A stretch of DNA of 64,000 nt from Molossus alvarezi (GCA_037176705.1 CM073885.1:89705001-89769000); one strand, 5' to 3'; positions 23,605 to 35,539 are shown, counted from the first letter of the stretch. The notes: a model not told the origin generated them from the letters alone. Translations and numbers: made by a program.

Positions 23605-23800
23605 AAATATTCATTCAGCCAGTATTTTTCTATCTGCTAAAAATGTTTACTAAGCATATACTGTGTCACGTGTTGAGGCTTTAAAAACAAAAAGGCTTAT
23701 TTTCTTCCTTCATACTGCTTACACTCTGCTTCGAGAAATGGAAGATTAAACTAACATCACAAGGTGGGAGGTGCTTTTGAGGCTATCATTAGGGAAGGAA
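23605..23800 (+). mobile_element. possible L2 relic
   Basis: TTTACTAAGCATATACTGTGTCACGTGTTGAGGC, split over positions 23645-23685, recalls the L2/MIR-type motif preceding the 3' end. Weakly supported. Confidence 0.4.
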
Positions 23801-25770
23801 AAAACGAAAAGGAAAGAGCAGTAGATCTGCTTGGAAGCGTAAAAAATTTAAAAATAGATCATTGACTACTGGAAGGACTCAGGCATAGTCTTGAGGGTGA
23901 GAAAGATTATGCTTAGGTTTTTCCAAGTTCAGGGTTTCTGAAATCCTCAGTTTGAAAGTGAGTACGTTCTGTGTGAAGGTACCACATGGACAGATCGTGA
24001 AACGAAGTGATTCCAAGGATCCCGTAGCTTCTGTGCCTTTCTGATAAAATGGGTCTACAGTTGATTTCTTTTTCCTTTGCCCAGTGGGGCTCTTCTTAGT
24101 CTTGTTCGTGGTTGAAGACTGCATATCTCTGATGACAAACTTCCTTGGTGGGTCATTTCCAGTAACCTGATGACCACTCTGAAGTCAGAAACGTGGGTGC
24201 TGGGGTCTTGGCAGTGACTCAGGCCAAGGGCAGAGGGTGTGCACACCATCATCAAGTGAGTGGCCATATTTTAAAGCCAACATACAAATAATTTGAGCAT
24301 TCTTAGAAGTTGTATAGAGTTATTTATATCTTTCTCCTCTAATTTTTTAAAAAGTATAAATTAGGATTTTCCTGAGTGTATTCTGTGGAACACCAGTCTC
24401 CACAGATGCTCTTAAAACAAGGAGGGTGTTCTGTCATCAAACAGGCCTGGGAAATACAACCTATAATACATACAAACAGCCTATTTTTTTGTTTCATCCA
24501 GTGTTTCCAGTTTTCATAGCTGAACCAAAACACTTTTTTTTCTGATGTATGTTTTGTCATTAGAGTTAGGATTCTTAAGGAACCACCTTGAGAAACCATG
24601 GTCCGAGCTGGAAGCAGATGAGTAATCGGAGGGGATTTTAGTATAAAGAGTGATTGATAAAGTGTGGGTAGAATTTAGAATTCTAATGACAAGAGTTACC
24701 ACAGGGCTGGCCAACAGAAAGACATCACTCTGGTTCTACAGGGGCAAAGGACGGAGCGTCACCAGCACCCACAAAAGGGGCTTTGCGGGGGGCCCTCCTC
24801 ATAGAGCTGAGGCCTTTTGATGAGCTATGGGTGTAGCTAGCTCATGGTGACTCTTTCTTTGCTTTGATCCCCTGTGGTACTTTTCTTTAGCTAAACTCAA
24901 CAGGACGCCAGAGCATAAGCGAACCAGTCCATTCTGTTCAAACAGCCTCTTGAAGCACAAGAAGGGGCGGAGGGTAGACCTGGAGGGGCAAACCAATGAT
25001 ATCCAGCAAATAAATAACTAAGAACTGATTATGTTGAAAGAATAAGCCAGCCTGTAGTTCTAATAACTTTTAAACTGTTGCGGGAAGAGATTACGTGGAA
25101 TGCCTGGGAATAAGTAGTACCCTGGGTTTGTTTTCTCCAATGTTTCATTTTTCCCTTTCTTACTTTGGAGAATGAGATAAGACTTAACTTGCACAACCAA
25201 ATTACTGTGGAACGAACTTGGGGTACCATTGCCTCTCATTAAGAGGAAATGGTAAGAGAGGGTTTTTACAGCCATTCAATCAGACTTAATTTTAGCCCAG
25301 AGTATTATTACTACTTGTAATTGCCACATGTTCAAAAAGCAGAGCTAGGCTAAAGCCGTCAAGAGACCTTGAATTTGGGTGATAGCAGAGGGTACTGGCT
25401 GCCTGCAAAATTTATTTATTATTCTTTCCTTCTTCCTCAGTAATGGCATCAAAGTCAGTTCCCTTGATGAACAGAAGCCATGTGCACTGCTCTTCTGGAC
25501 TGGGGCTTTTGGAGAACAGGGATCCTTCCTCCATGCTGTTTTTTATTGGCTGAATGCAGATGACAGTAAGACCATGGGGAAGCCACAGAACGGAAGGAAC
25601 TTCAGTTCCTAAATCAGTGCGTGGAGAGAAGCTGCCTGCTGGCCCGAATACCGTTCTGAACTATTATATAAACAAGAAACAAACTTCTGTTGCATTCAAG
25701 CCACGCATACTTGCATTTCTTTGATTCAGTGGTTTATTTAGCCGATCTAAACCAATACAGATGCCATTTT
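23800..25770. other. unassigned non-coding DNA
   Basis: No gene, RNA or repeat that I can name. The longest open frames (81-86 codons, minus strand) show no domain. Confidence 0.4.
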
Positions 25771-25900
25771 AAACTTTAATCTCAAGTACTTTAATTATTT
25801 TTTTATATGTTTAAAGTCCCTGTGTGGTAAGCAGAGGAGGTTCCTATTTTATAGGTAAAACAGTGGGGCATAGGGAGATTCATTAATTCTTTTCACAGAT
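25770..25900 (+). mobile_element. possible MIR relic
   Basis: TATTTTATAGGTAAAACAGTGGGGCATAGGGAG (25848-25880) resembles the MIR segment that normally reads ATTTTACAGATGAGGAAACTGAGG. The match is degraded. Confidence 0.45.
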
Positions 25901-25930
25901 ACTTGTTGACCATTAGAAAAATGTGTTGCA

Positions 25931-26185
25931 GCCCTGGCCAGTTTGGCTCAGCGGTGAGAGCGTCGGCCTGTGGACCAGAGAGTCTCAGGTTCAGTTCCCG
26001 CTAGGGGCACGTACCTCGGTTGCAGTTTGTCCCCAGCCCCAGTTGGGGTCGTGTGGGTGGCAACCGATCGATGTCTCTCTCTCACGTCGATGTTTCTCTC
26101 ACTCTCTTCCCCCCTCTCTCCCTCCCACTCTATCTGAAGATAAATGCAAAATTGTCCTCAGATGAGGATTAAATAAAAAAAAAAA
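25931..26185 (+). mobile_element. Ves-A SINE
   Basis: Complete forward copy: head GCCCTGGCCAGTTTGGCTCAG, B-box-like GGTTCAGTTCCC, CT-rich body and tail hairpin TCCTCAGATGAGGA followed by poly-A. The perfect 16-bp duplication AGAAAAATGTGTTGCA lies at 25915-25930 and 26186-26201. Confidence 0.96.
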
Positions 26186-26224
26186 AAGAAAAATGTGTTG
26201 CAAACAATTTATGAAATAATAATT

Positions 26225-26477
26225 TGGGGAGGGCATTCATTCATTCATTCATTTTTTATAAATATTTACTCAGGGATTTCAGTGTGTTCCCAGGAGCTCA
26301 CACTCTAGTATATAAGACAGACACTAAATTTAAAAAAAATTTAAGACATGCTATGGCCTTTAGTACTCATGAGAATAGCATAGTGTTATGAAAACATATA
26401 ATAGGGGGGTTTGACCTAGTTAGAGAAGCAGGAGAAGGCATCCCTGAAGAGGTGGTGACTAAACTAAGATGTGAAAG

Positions 26478-26518
<41 letters not shown>

Positions 26519-26700
26519 TTAGGCTGGTGTCAAAGAGGAAGAAACTTTCCTAACAGAACAATATGTACAAAGGCCCTGAGTAAGACGGAAGGTGGCTTCG
26601 TGAATATGGGGCGGGAAGGACCCCACTGTGATTAGAGCTGAGACAGTGGGTGGAAGCAACGGGTTAGGACTAAACATTGAAGAGCTCTACATTTAAATTC
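26225..26700 (+). mobile_element. L2-like relic with a (CA)n tract
   Basis: CATTCATTCATTCATTCATT, TTTACTCAGGGATTTC and CAAAGGCCCTGAGTAAGACGG recall ancient L2-type LINE sequence. A CA microsatellite (26480-26516) interrupts it. No coding capacity. Confidence 0.55.
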
Positions 26701-26744
26701 AAAGTCAAGGAGGCTGAGGCTGTAGAGGAGACAGAAAAAGTGCG

Positions 26745-27000
26745 CAAGGTGCCTTAGCTTGGGCAGCTATAACAAAACACCTGAGACCGGTGGCTTCAAC
26801 AACAGACATGTATTTGCTACAGTTAGGAGACTGGGAAGTCACCATCAAGGTCCTGGCAGGTTTGGTTCTTGGAGACGGTCTTCTTTCTGGCCTGCAGATG
26901 GCCACCTTCTTGTTGTGTCCTCGCACGGCAGAGAGGAAGGAAGCTATGGTGTCTCTTCCTCTTCCTATATGGGCACTAATCCCATCATGGGGTTCAGCTC
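26745..27000 (-). mobile_element. MLT1-type LTR relic (ERVL-MaLR)
   Basis: TGGGCAGCTATAACAAAACACC and GCAGATGGCCACCTTCTTG, with GTGTCTCTTCCTCTTCC, are the antisense of a mammalian MaLR LTR. The copy is 5'/3' incomplete and non-coding. Confidence 0.75.
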
Positions 27001-27154
27001 TCTGGTTGATCAGCACTAGGGAATCTCCCAGTCCTACGTGCACTCCAGCATTTGTTCAGTTCCCAGCAACTATTCTTTTCCAAATAGGTGTTCTTTCCTT
27101 GGAGTTTCTTCTCAGCCTAAACCTTGTGATGTCTCATCTTGAGCATGCACAGCT

Positions 27155-27210
<56 letters not shown>

Positions 27211-27227
27211 TTTTTTGGGGGGGGGGG
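27155..27227. repeat. (CTTT)n plus G run
   Basis: Simple tetranucleotide repeat to about 27212, then T8 and a run of about ten G. On the minus strand it forms the tail of the LTR-derived retrocopy. Confidence 0.9.
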
Positions 27228-27513
27228 CAAAAGTTTTATCGAACATTCCTGGGCAGGTTCACTGGTCCCCGTGGCAGGGGCCAGGGAAGTCCCGCTGCTA
27301 CCTTCGCAGGGGAAGATTTATAGGGACTTAGGGACCTGGGTGGGGTGATTAGGTGTGGCGTCAGGTGACTGGCTAGCAGCTGGGGAGAGAGAACGTGGCG
27401 GATGTTGATTGGCTGGGAAGGGTGGTGGGACTTGACCAGGAGTGTCGCCTCAGCCACACCCCGGTAAGGCGGAGCCTCCCGAGTTAGGTTCGATTTCTCC
27501 TCTGGCCATCGAC
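27159..27513 (-). mobile_element. LTR-derived retrocopy with poly-A tail
   Basis: About 286 bp, followed (on the minus strand) by a C run, an A run and (GAAA)n. It is flanked by the perfect 15-bp duplication CATGCACAGCTTCTT (27144-27158 and 27514-27528). Read on the minus strand it has a CCAAT motif (CAGCCAATCAAC), a TATA-like CTATAAATC and a polyadenylation-like GATAAAA just before the tail. This is LTR architecture, yet the long duplication and tail are typical of L1-mediated insertion, not integrase. It probably derives from a transcript ending in an endogenous retroviral 3' LTR. The family was not recognised. Confidence 0.65.
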
Positions 27514-27528
27514 CATGCACAGCTTCTT

Positions 27529-28221
27529 ATTTGGCCCCTAACTCAAGGGATCCTTCTCTGTTCAGTACACTTTTCTTTGAGACCCTGCCTGCAGGTTTCA
27601 GGAACCTCAGTTGCTTTGAATTCTACCATTTTTTCCCTTGGTTTGGCAAAACTGCTTTCTTTGAGCATCTGCCACTAATTACATGTATTAGCCTCCTTTG
27701 GTGTCAGTTTTCTCAGATGTAATATGTTTGCCAATTAGATTAGATAGTCTCTAAAGTTTCTTACAGAAATGATTGTCTCTAGAATGACCAGTTTTAAGAC
27801 GTTTTCACTACGAATATTCAATGACTAGATTGTACACCTTGAGTCTAGAAATTCTATTTTTGAAACCAACACAGATGGGGAAAGACAGGCAGTTCTGAGT
27901 AATCAAACATTCTGGTTAATGGCATATTATCAAACATGCCCCACATGTTCAAAATACTGTACTGAACACAATTTTCCTTAGGTTTTTCGGAGGGGATTCA
28001 GAATTGCAGTTACGCACACATGTTACTATTATGAACATCCATTATCATTGTTCTTGGGCTTTACAGAGACACCAGTTGGTAGAAATTTCTAGTTGCTAGA
28101 ATCTGGTACAAGCTGCCTTTTACAGCCCTTGTTTTCAATAGTTTCAAGAGGCCATCTATCTTGAAGAAAAACTATTGGTTAAAACCAAATTCTTGCAGAG
28201 TCTTCATCTGAATTACCAATT
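27529..28221. other. unassigned non-coding DNA
   Basis: No gene or repeat recognised. Confidence 0.4.
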
Positions 28222-28228
28222 GCTACTT

Positions 28229-28232
<4 letters not shown>

Positions 28233-28275
<43 letters not shown>

Positions 28276-28511
28276 CCTCACCCGAGGATATTTTTCCATT
28301 TTTTGTACAGATAGAGTGGGAGGGAGAGAGAGGAAGGGAGAGACAGACAGAAACATCGACGTGAAGGGACACATCGAGTGGCTGCCACCCGCATGACCAA
28401 CCAGGACCGGGGACAAACTGCAACCGAAGTACGTGCCCTTAGCGGGAACCGAACCCGGGTCTCTCCAGACCGCAGGCCGACGCTCTAACCGCTGAGCCAA
28501 ACTGGCCAGGG
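28233..28511 (-). mobile_element. Ves-A SINE with very long poly-A tail
   Basis: A T tract of more than 40 bases (from about 28230 to 28273) is the tail of a complete reverse-oriented SINE. The head GCTGAGCCAAACTGGCCAGGGC lies at the right. The short duplication CTTTCTTTTT flanks it. The long pure tail suggests a young insertion. Confidence 0.93.
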
Positions 28512-28789
28512 CTTTCTTTTTAAAATTTAAGTTATCAGTCTCAAAGGAAAAGACTATCTCTTATTTTTATTTCTTTATTTTACACTAGACCATCAAATGC
28601 TTAAAGACCATATATGATTCTCTCACTCTCAAATTCAGGAGGTACTATTACAGCATGAAAAATAAAAAATTATTATTAGATGTTTCTGGGAATAAAAGAA
28701 ACATAGTTTTTCAAAGAAATATTTTTCTATTATAGCTTCTTGGAGCTATACTTTTTTAAATAGAATCTGAATATTGATGCTTTAAAAAA

Positions 28790-30290
28790 ATTAAACAAAG
28801 CTTCATGGGAGGAGTTGATGCACAGAGGTCCCAGCAAGCACCAGAGCCCCCGGGGTGAATCCTGCTCTGTGGGGTAAATCCCCATACAGCAGCCCAAATG
28901 CTTTGATAGTGACCAGTTTCACAGACAGTCAGCTTAAGGGTCAGTCCCATCCACTGATGTGCCCATAGCAATCAAGGCTCAACTACAACAGGAAGGCACA
29001 CACCATCCACGCAAGGGGCTCTCCTGGAGCACCCAGGAGAGACTGTGCCGGGGGCCTCACAGGATGCCTACCACATAAGGCTGCTCTGCGAAAATTGGGA
29101 GACATAACAGATCTACCTAGTACAAGGAAACAAACACAGGGACGTGGCCAAAGTGAGAAGACAGCAGAATCTGTCCCAAATGAAAGCACAGGAGAAATCT
29201 CCAGAAAAAGAATGAAATGAAATGGAAGCAAGTATTCGATCAGATACAGAGTTCAAGACACTGATTATATGGATGCCCAAGGAACTTAGGGGAAGAACGG
29301 ATGAACTTGGTGAGATCTTAAACAAAGAGATAGTAGGCATAAAAAAGGATACGGAAAACATAAGAAAGAACCAATAAAAAATGAAGAATACTGAAATGAA
29401 GGATATATTAGAGAGAATCAGTGTCAGGTTAGATGAAGCAGAGGATCAAATCAGCAATTTAGAAGACAAGGAAGCAGAAAACAAGTTCAAAAAGTGAAGA
29501 GATTCCCAAACAAGATAAACCCAAAGAGGCCCACTCCAAGACACATCATAATTAAATGTCAAAAGTTAAAGACAAAGAGAATTTTAAAAGCATCAAGAGT
29601 GCCCGGCTAGTGTGTTTCAGGTTATTGAGCATCATCCCATGGACTGAGAGGTCCCGGTTCAATTCCCTGTCAGGGCACATCCTGGGGTGTGGGTTTGATC
29701 CCCAGTAAGGAGTATGCAGGAGGTAGCCAATTGATGTTTCTCTTTCATATCGGTGTTTCTATCTTTCTCTCCCTTCCTCTCTCTAAAAAATCAATAAAAA
29801 CATATTTTAAAAAAAGCAGCAAGAGAAAAGCAATTAGTTACCTACAAGGGAGCTCCCATAAGACAGTCAGCTGATTTCTCAACAGAAACTTTGTAGTCCA
29901 GAAGGGATTGGCACAAAATATTCAAAGTGATGAAAAGCAAGGACCTATAACCAAGAAAACTGAAGGAGAGGTAAGGAGCATCCCAGACAAGAAAAAGCTA
30001 AAAGAGTTAATCACCACCAAACCAGCATTAAAAAAAATGTTAAAGGCACTTCTTTAAGAAGAAAAAAAATAATAAATATAAATAATAAAACGGCAATAAT
30101 TATGTATCTATCAATAATCATTTTAAATATAAATGTATTAAATGCTCTAATCAAAATACAGGGAAGCTGAATGAATAAAAATCAAGACCAATACATTTGC
30201 TCTCTATAAGGGACCCACTTCAGATCGAAAGAAACACACAGAGTGAAAGTAAAAATTTTAAATGTCCATCAATAGCATTAAAGAAAAATT
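28790..30290 (+). mobile_element. 5' portion of an old L1 (5'UTR and ORF1)
   Basis: A forward-oriented L1 lacking its 3' half. 5'UTR-like sequence (28790-29350) leads into ORF1 text: GATGAAGCAGAGGATCAAATC, then GGCCCACTCCAAGACACATC, then CAGAAGGGATTGGCACAAAATATTC. It fades out near GGGACCCACTTCAGATCGAAAG (30210-30230), in the start of ORF2. Many stops. A Ves-B SINE interrupts it. Confidence 0.8.
29601..29811 (+). mobile_element. Ves-B SINE inside the old L1
   Basis: Forward copy with the duplication AAAAGCATCAAGAG / AAAAGCAGCAAGAG (29587-29600 and 29812-29825), one mismatch. It sits in the ORF1 part of the L1 relic, so it is younger than the L1. Confidence 0.92.
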
Positions 30291-30329
30291 TGAAAAGAAA
30301 TCATGCCAGAAAATTGTCTCCTGCAATTA

Positions 30330-31020
30330 CTGATTTAAATTTTTTTCATGTTATTTCCAAGTAACATTTTACAACCAGATGCATTTTACTACAATCATAT
30401 GTACAAGTTATTTTTCATTTTCCCCCAATATACCATACATAATTATCTTAATTGTCATTTTCAGGGTCTGAGTAATTTTATGTTGCACCATAATTTACTA
30501 AACCAAATTGTTGGGTACTTAGCCTGTTTGCATTTTATTTCCATTATAGGAAAATGCTGTTTTGATCAATTGGGATTCCGGCTTTTCTGTACAGAATGTA
30601 CAATGATTGTCTCAACATAGCTCCAGGCTGGTTATAGACTTTTTCAGAACCAATGGAATGAAAACGGAATGATAGAACATTTCCATATGTCTTCTTCATT
30701 AGCCAATGATTATTTTGATTAGTGATTTTTTACTGCGCCTAAGCAGAGGAACTTGAGGTCAATGACAGCCATCCCAATGGTTGTCTTAAAATATGAAGGC
30801 CAAACCATATTGTGTTTGGTAAAAGAGACGACTACGAGTTTCTTTAGATGAGAGTAACTGCAGCAGTCCTGCAGAAAATGAATGATCCAGTGATGAACTA
30901 CTGTGAGCTATTAGACTGGTTTGTGAGAATCAGTAAGTAGCAAAAACTGAAAATTATTTTACTCCCTGAGCAACTTCAGCTTGACCATGGTGTTTCCAGA
31001 AGCCATCCCTCTGCTGTTGA
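30330..31020. other. unassigned non-coding DNA
   Basis: 30345-30610 faintly resembles an antisense LINE 3' region (TTGCACCATAATTTACTAAACC). The rest is unassigned. No gene found. Confidence 0.35.
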
Positions 31021-31253
31021 CCTGGTGAACTTTAATTCCTTTCTTAAGAGTCAGCTTAACTGTCACTATCTTTATGACGTTTTCCTTCCTCTTTCTCAGA
31101 GCAGAGCCCCCTCTTACTGCCTGTATCCTAATGGTCACAACACTGTCATCAGAATAAACTGCGAGTTCCTTGAGGCTGGGGCTTTGTCTTGCTCATCATT
31201 TGAGCTCCACCATTTACCATGTAGTGATGTTTAAAAAAGAATTTAATAAGTGC
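31020..31253 (+). mobile_element. L2 3'-end relic
   Basis: TTAACTGTCACTATCTTTATGACG and CTGCGAGTTCCTTGAGGCTGGGGC match the LINE-2 3' region. The distal part, GTGCTGGTTGAATGCATGACAG, continues after the SINE at 31481. Confidence 0.75.
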
Positions 31254-31469
31254 AGCCTGGTTGGTGTGGCTCAGTGGTTGAGCACTGAACCATGTACCAA
31301 GAGGTTGCCAGTTTGATTCCTGGTCACGGCACATGCCCAGGTTGTGGGCCTGATCCCCAGTGGGGGGCATGCAGGAGGCGGCCAATCAATGTTCTCTCTC
31401 ATCGATATTTCTCTCTCTCTCTCCCTCTCCTTACCTCTCTCTCTAAAATCAATAAAGAAAAAAATAATA
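31254..31469 (+). mobile_element. Ves-B SINE
   Basis: Forward copy in an L2 relic, with the duplication ATTTAATAAGTGC / ATTCAATGAGTGC (31241-31253 and 31470-31482). Head AGCCTGGTTGGTGTGGCTCAG; 3' end CTCTAAAATCAATAAAG. Confidence 0.94.
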
Positions 31470-31499
31470 ATTCAATGAGTGCTGGTTGAATGCATGACA

Positions 31500-33293
31500 G
31501 AGTGAACAATAAGAATGGATTTCCTCCACTGTATTTTGTCTAACAACTTAAATACCGAAGAATGCCCCAGCTCTTAGTTTATGGCACACGCATGTGCACA
31601 TACACACAGACACGCACATTTGCTGCAAGGGAGAGTTGGAAAGAGATTGTTTGACTTAAACATCCTCCTCAGTAGAAGAGGTAGGTGAGGAGTGAGGGGA
31701 GCTGGGAATAGATACGGGTGAGCCATCTGTGTATCTGACATACCTTCTTCCGTAAAGGTTCCCACTAGCCCCTCAAACCGATGCAGTCATTCCAGGGTTA
31801 CAGAGCCACCCATGTAGAGTACACAGTTTCATGCATATAAGATTATATGCATTTTTAAAAGTGGCGATTCACTTCCCACAGTCTCTATACCTTTGTTAAA
31901 GCTGAAAGGCATGTTTATTCATTTTACCACTCACAGAGCCAAACTGTTTGAAATTGTTTATCTTCAAAAAGTAATAAGAGATGTAAGGAAAAGGATCAAC
32001 AGGGTCTGGCGTTAACAGGAAGGAAGTTCCAGACACGCAGGGACATTCCTAGCCTTAATGCCAGCCTGTTGTTGTTGTTTTTTTCTTTAACTTTTCTATT
32101 TGCTTTTCATTTGAATTTCTAAACCTGTCATCATGTCCAGACATCTATTCTTATACTAAGAAATATAGTTGCCCCGCTTCCGCCTTTCCAGCTTTATTTC
32201 AGAGTCAAATTTCTTTTTCTCGGGTCAGCAGCCTTGGTCGGCGTTCCTTTTTCCTCCAGTGCACACTTGAATTTGTTCTCTAGTACTCTATTAACACACC
32301 CAGTCCGGGGCACACCCGCTTTTCACTTTTCTGTTCTTAAACAAAAATGCTGATTGACCACTATGATTTTCTTAAAACCTTTCAAGGTTAAGCTACTAGT
32401 GGGTAGCACTGGAGGTGTCAAAACCACTCATTAGACTTTAGTGCTAGATGTTTCCCAGGGACAGCTCTCCTTCCGATACTGCCTTGTTCATTCAGAACCA
32501 GGATTTGGGACCCTTAGAGGCAGCCAGTGAATGGGAGGGAGGCAACAGTTCTCAGGTGCAGACTCAGGCCACACATCTGTACATGTGATCAGTGGTACAA
32601 TACCCAGGGATACACCAGAGTCACCAGGGAAAGTCCAGGAGCACCTGATTTGCAAACATTCTCTCCTAAACATGGCTGGATTAATACACACTCCAGGTTT
32701 CAGGCGGCAATGAACACTTCCTAAAAGGTGGTGAGTTTAATATCAATTCTTGTCAAGACTGTAGAATGGTTAATTAAAAGGATGAGATTTTGGAGCACAT
32801 ACAGAAGTAACATAATTCTAAGAACCTATGATGTAAGATGAATCTAATTACTTTTTTTTTTTTTTGACAGGGATGTGAAACTGGATGTTAAGGGAGTGGC
32901 ATTTATATATAGCACCTGGATTTTATCAAGATATGTAAGTGTTTCTTGTGATAGTCTCTAAAATAACATGGGGAGAAATAGGCTAGATAAGATTAAGTAT
33001 AATGACTCCCAATTATTATACAACTTTACCCCAACATTCTTATTAATGGATACCTTCTCCCAGGGGAGTTATTTAATGCCAGGTTACAGGACAGAAGACC
33101 TGTTCTAGGTGACATTTTTCTAAAATGTAACCGAGATACTGGCTGCCCACCATTCTTCCATTTCATTCTGCTTGCATGGTGACATGTCACTTCATGAAAT
33201 TTTGCTAAAGAATCCACTCACATCATTGTGTGAGTGGCGTATATTTTACTGAAAATTTTATAAGTCAGGAGAGAGGTTTCATAGTGTATTCTC
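31500..33293. other. unassigned non-coding DNA
   Basis: No gene or recognised repeat. Short opposing frames near 32488-32724 have no domain. There is a T run at 32852-32865. Confidence 0.4.
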
Positions 33294-33307
33294 CAAGTTA
33301 ACATCTT

Positions 33308-33567
33308 TTTTTAAAAAAATTTTTTTTTTTATCCTCACCCGAGGACATTTTTCCATTTTTTGTTCAGGTAGAGTGGGAGGGAGAGAGAGGAACAGAGAGA
33401 GAGAGAGAGAAACATCGATGTGAAAGGAACACATCAAGTGGCTGCCACCCGCACAACCGACCAGGGCCGGGGACAAACTGCAACCAAGGTACGTGCCCCT
33501 AGCGGGAACCGAACCCGGGCCTCTCAGGACCGCAGGCCGACGCTCTAACCGCTGAACCAAACCGGCC
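33308..33567 (-). mobile_element. Ves-A SINE
   Basis: Reverse copy with a T-rich left end and tail hairpin ATCCTCACCCGAGGAC. Target duplication AAGTTAACATCTT lies at 33295-33307 and 33568-33580. The first bases of the head are shortened (ACCGGCC only). Confidence 0.95.
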
Positions 33568-33580
33568 AAGTTAACATCTT

Positions 33581-34178
33581 AATCCTTCCATCAGACTTCG
33601 CTGAGTTTTATTGTCTCTTTGCTGCTATAACACCACTGATCATTCTTTCTCTTCACTTTTTTTCTAATTCTTTGCCCAGCATTCCTGGCTCTTATTTCTC
33701 TTCATCCCTCAATTTCCCCAGGCACTTCTAATTCCTGTATAAAGCAGAGCAACTCAACATGAGCCCGCTCTCTGCCTCCAGTTCCCACGTCCAGGTTTAT
33801 CAATCCAAATCCCCCAGGCACTTGTCAAAGCAGGGAACTGTCCAGAGTAACTGAGTCACCCTCTTTGGAAAGCAGGCAGTAGTATAAAGAAAAATATTTC
33901 TATAACTTCATTAACCTAGATGAAAAAAATGAGAACATGAACAAAGTGAAGAGGACAGCAAGGGGGCTCAGAATCATGTTGTCTGGTTATCTACTGTGGT
34001 GTGATAGTCCTAAAATGTTGTGTCTGCTCCGCTGGGCAGCTCTCTCTTGGGGAATCTCTCATGCGGTTGTGTCTGTGGTGGCTGGGACCGGAGTCTTCTG
34101 AAGGCTGGACTGGGCTGAGTAGTCCCTCAATGTCTGGTACCTCCATGCCCCCCCCCACACACACACACACATGTTTTT
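33581..34178. other. unassigned non-coding DNA
   Basis: No gene was found. A C-rich run and short (CA)n lie at 34149-34171. Confidence 0.4.
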
Positions 34179-34192
34179 CAAAAGAGCAGCCT

Positions 34193-34416
34193 AGCCCAGC
34201 CGGTGTGGCTCAGTGGTTGAGCGTCGACCCATACCCCAAGAGGTCACCAGTTCAATTCCCAGTCAGGGCACATGCCCAGGTTGTGGGCCCCATCCCCAGT
34301 GGGGGTCATGGAGGAGGTGGCCAATCTGTGTTCTCGCTCATCGATGTTTCTCTCTCTCTCTCCATCTCCCTTCCTCTGTCTCTAAAATCAATAAAGAAAA
34401 AAAAAATTGAAAAAAC
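34193..34416 (+). mobile_element. Ves-B SINE
   Basis: Forward copy: head AGCCCAGCCGGTGTGGCTCAG, B-box-like AGTTCAATTCCCAGTC, 3' end CTCTAAAATCAATAAAG and poly-A. The duplication CAAAAGAGCAGCCT / CAAAATAGCAGCCT lies at 34179-34192 and 34417-34430. The open frame of 158 codons at 34001-34477 runs through it by chance. Confidence 0.95.
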
Positions 34417-34430
34417 CAAAATAGCAGCCT

Positions 34431-34936
34431 GGACTTTCTACTTGGTGGGAGGAATGTCCCGAGAGCACATGCTCTAAGGCAGAAGCTGCAGGGCTCTTTC
34501 TGACCATCTGTGGATGTCCTGGAACTTCGTTGTTACCATATTCTGTCGCTCAAGTCAACGCCGGTGCAGATGGAGGGAGAGTGGACATTGACGAATGGCA
34601 TGCGTGTGTGAACAGGGAGGAATTGGTGGTGCCGTCTGAGACTGGATTCCATGTCTGCCCCTCACCACAATTCACATCCCTCCTCCATACAAAATTACGT
34701 TTATTCTCTCCCAAGGTAACCAGATATTTCAGCAGTGGGTCAAAGTCTAGGATCTTATCATCTAATCAGGTACAGGAGCAATTCTTTCGATACCACATCT
34801 TGAGTATGGTTTCTGTTGAAGTGAGGACCTTGAGCTAAAGAGACAAGTGTATCTGCCTTCTGCACACCCAAGGCACTAGGGTGAATAGGGATAGGGAAAT
34901 TGCAATTAACACTCCGGTACCAAAGGGCGGTGGGAG
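34431..34936. other. unassigned non-coding DNA
   Basis: No gene or repeat recognised; a 102-codon frame (34530-34838) has no domain. Confidence 0.4.
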
Positions 34937-35168
34937 CCCTGGTGGTTTGGCTCAGCAATTAGTGTTGGCCCATGACCGAAGGGTCGCAGGTTCAATTCCT
35001 GGTCAAGGGAATGTACCTGGGTTGCAGTTTCAATCCCTGGCCACGGTCTGGGTTGTGTGGGAGGCAACCAATCGATGTGTCTCTCTCACATCAGTGTTCC
35101 TCTCTCTCTCCCTCCCTTCCACTCTATCTGAAAATCAATGGAAAAATATCTTCAGGTGAAGATTAAAA
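34937..35168 (+). mobile_element. Ves-A-type SINE, diverged
   Basis: Forward copy with the head GCCCTGGTGGTTTGGCTCAG, GGTTCAATTCCTGGTC, and the tail ATCTTCAGGTGAAGATT. In the tail both arms of the hairpin have changed yet still pair. The target duplication is not clear. Confidence 0.9.
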
Positions 35169-35530
35169 ACAAAATGAAACAAAAGGGTCATGGGGTGACA
35201 CATAGTAGTCACTGGTCTAATTCTGAAAACCAGTTGAAGTATGTCACTTGTTCCTTTAAAAGGGCCCTCCTTTTCCCCGGGAGTGATTCAGCAGGGTTCT
35301 TAGCTCTGAACTCTGAGTCATCCTTCCTTTTCTATAAGAAGTGTCTCACGTTTTTCTTAGCCTGCATCCTCATAGAAGTTTGGGGGTTCAGAGACCATTT
35401 CTTTTGGCATTTATATGTAGTATAAATGACGTTCTATGATGTACAGTCTCCTGTGACTTCTTTCTGTTCTATTCCACCAGCGGTGTGAGGTCTCAATGTG
35501 TCATTTCCCCCTCAGTCCTTTATATGGTTA
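35169..35530. other. unassigned non-coding DNA
   Basis: No gene or repeat recognised. Confidence 0.35.
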
Positions 35531-35539
35531 AACTTTTAA

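Noticed and set aside
25931..25990. tRNA-like gene with GGTTCAGTTCCC B-box
   Set aside because: The tRNA-like head is the 5' part of a Ves SINE, repeated about 30 times in the window; no cloverleaf is intact.
26790..27323. 177-codon open frame on the plus strand
   Set aside because: It spans an MLT1 relic, the (CTTT)n microsatellite and the LTR-like retrocopy; the repeated FFLS residues come from the simple repeat.
34001..34477. 158-codon open frame on the plus strand
   Set aside because: It runs through a Ves-B SINE and its poly-A tail; the proline/serine-rich protein is a translation of the SINE.
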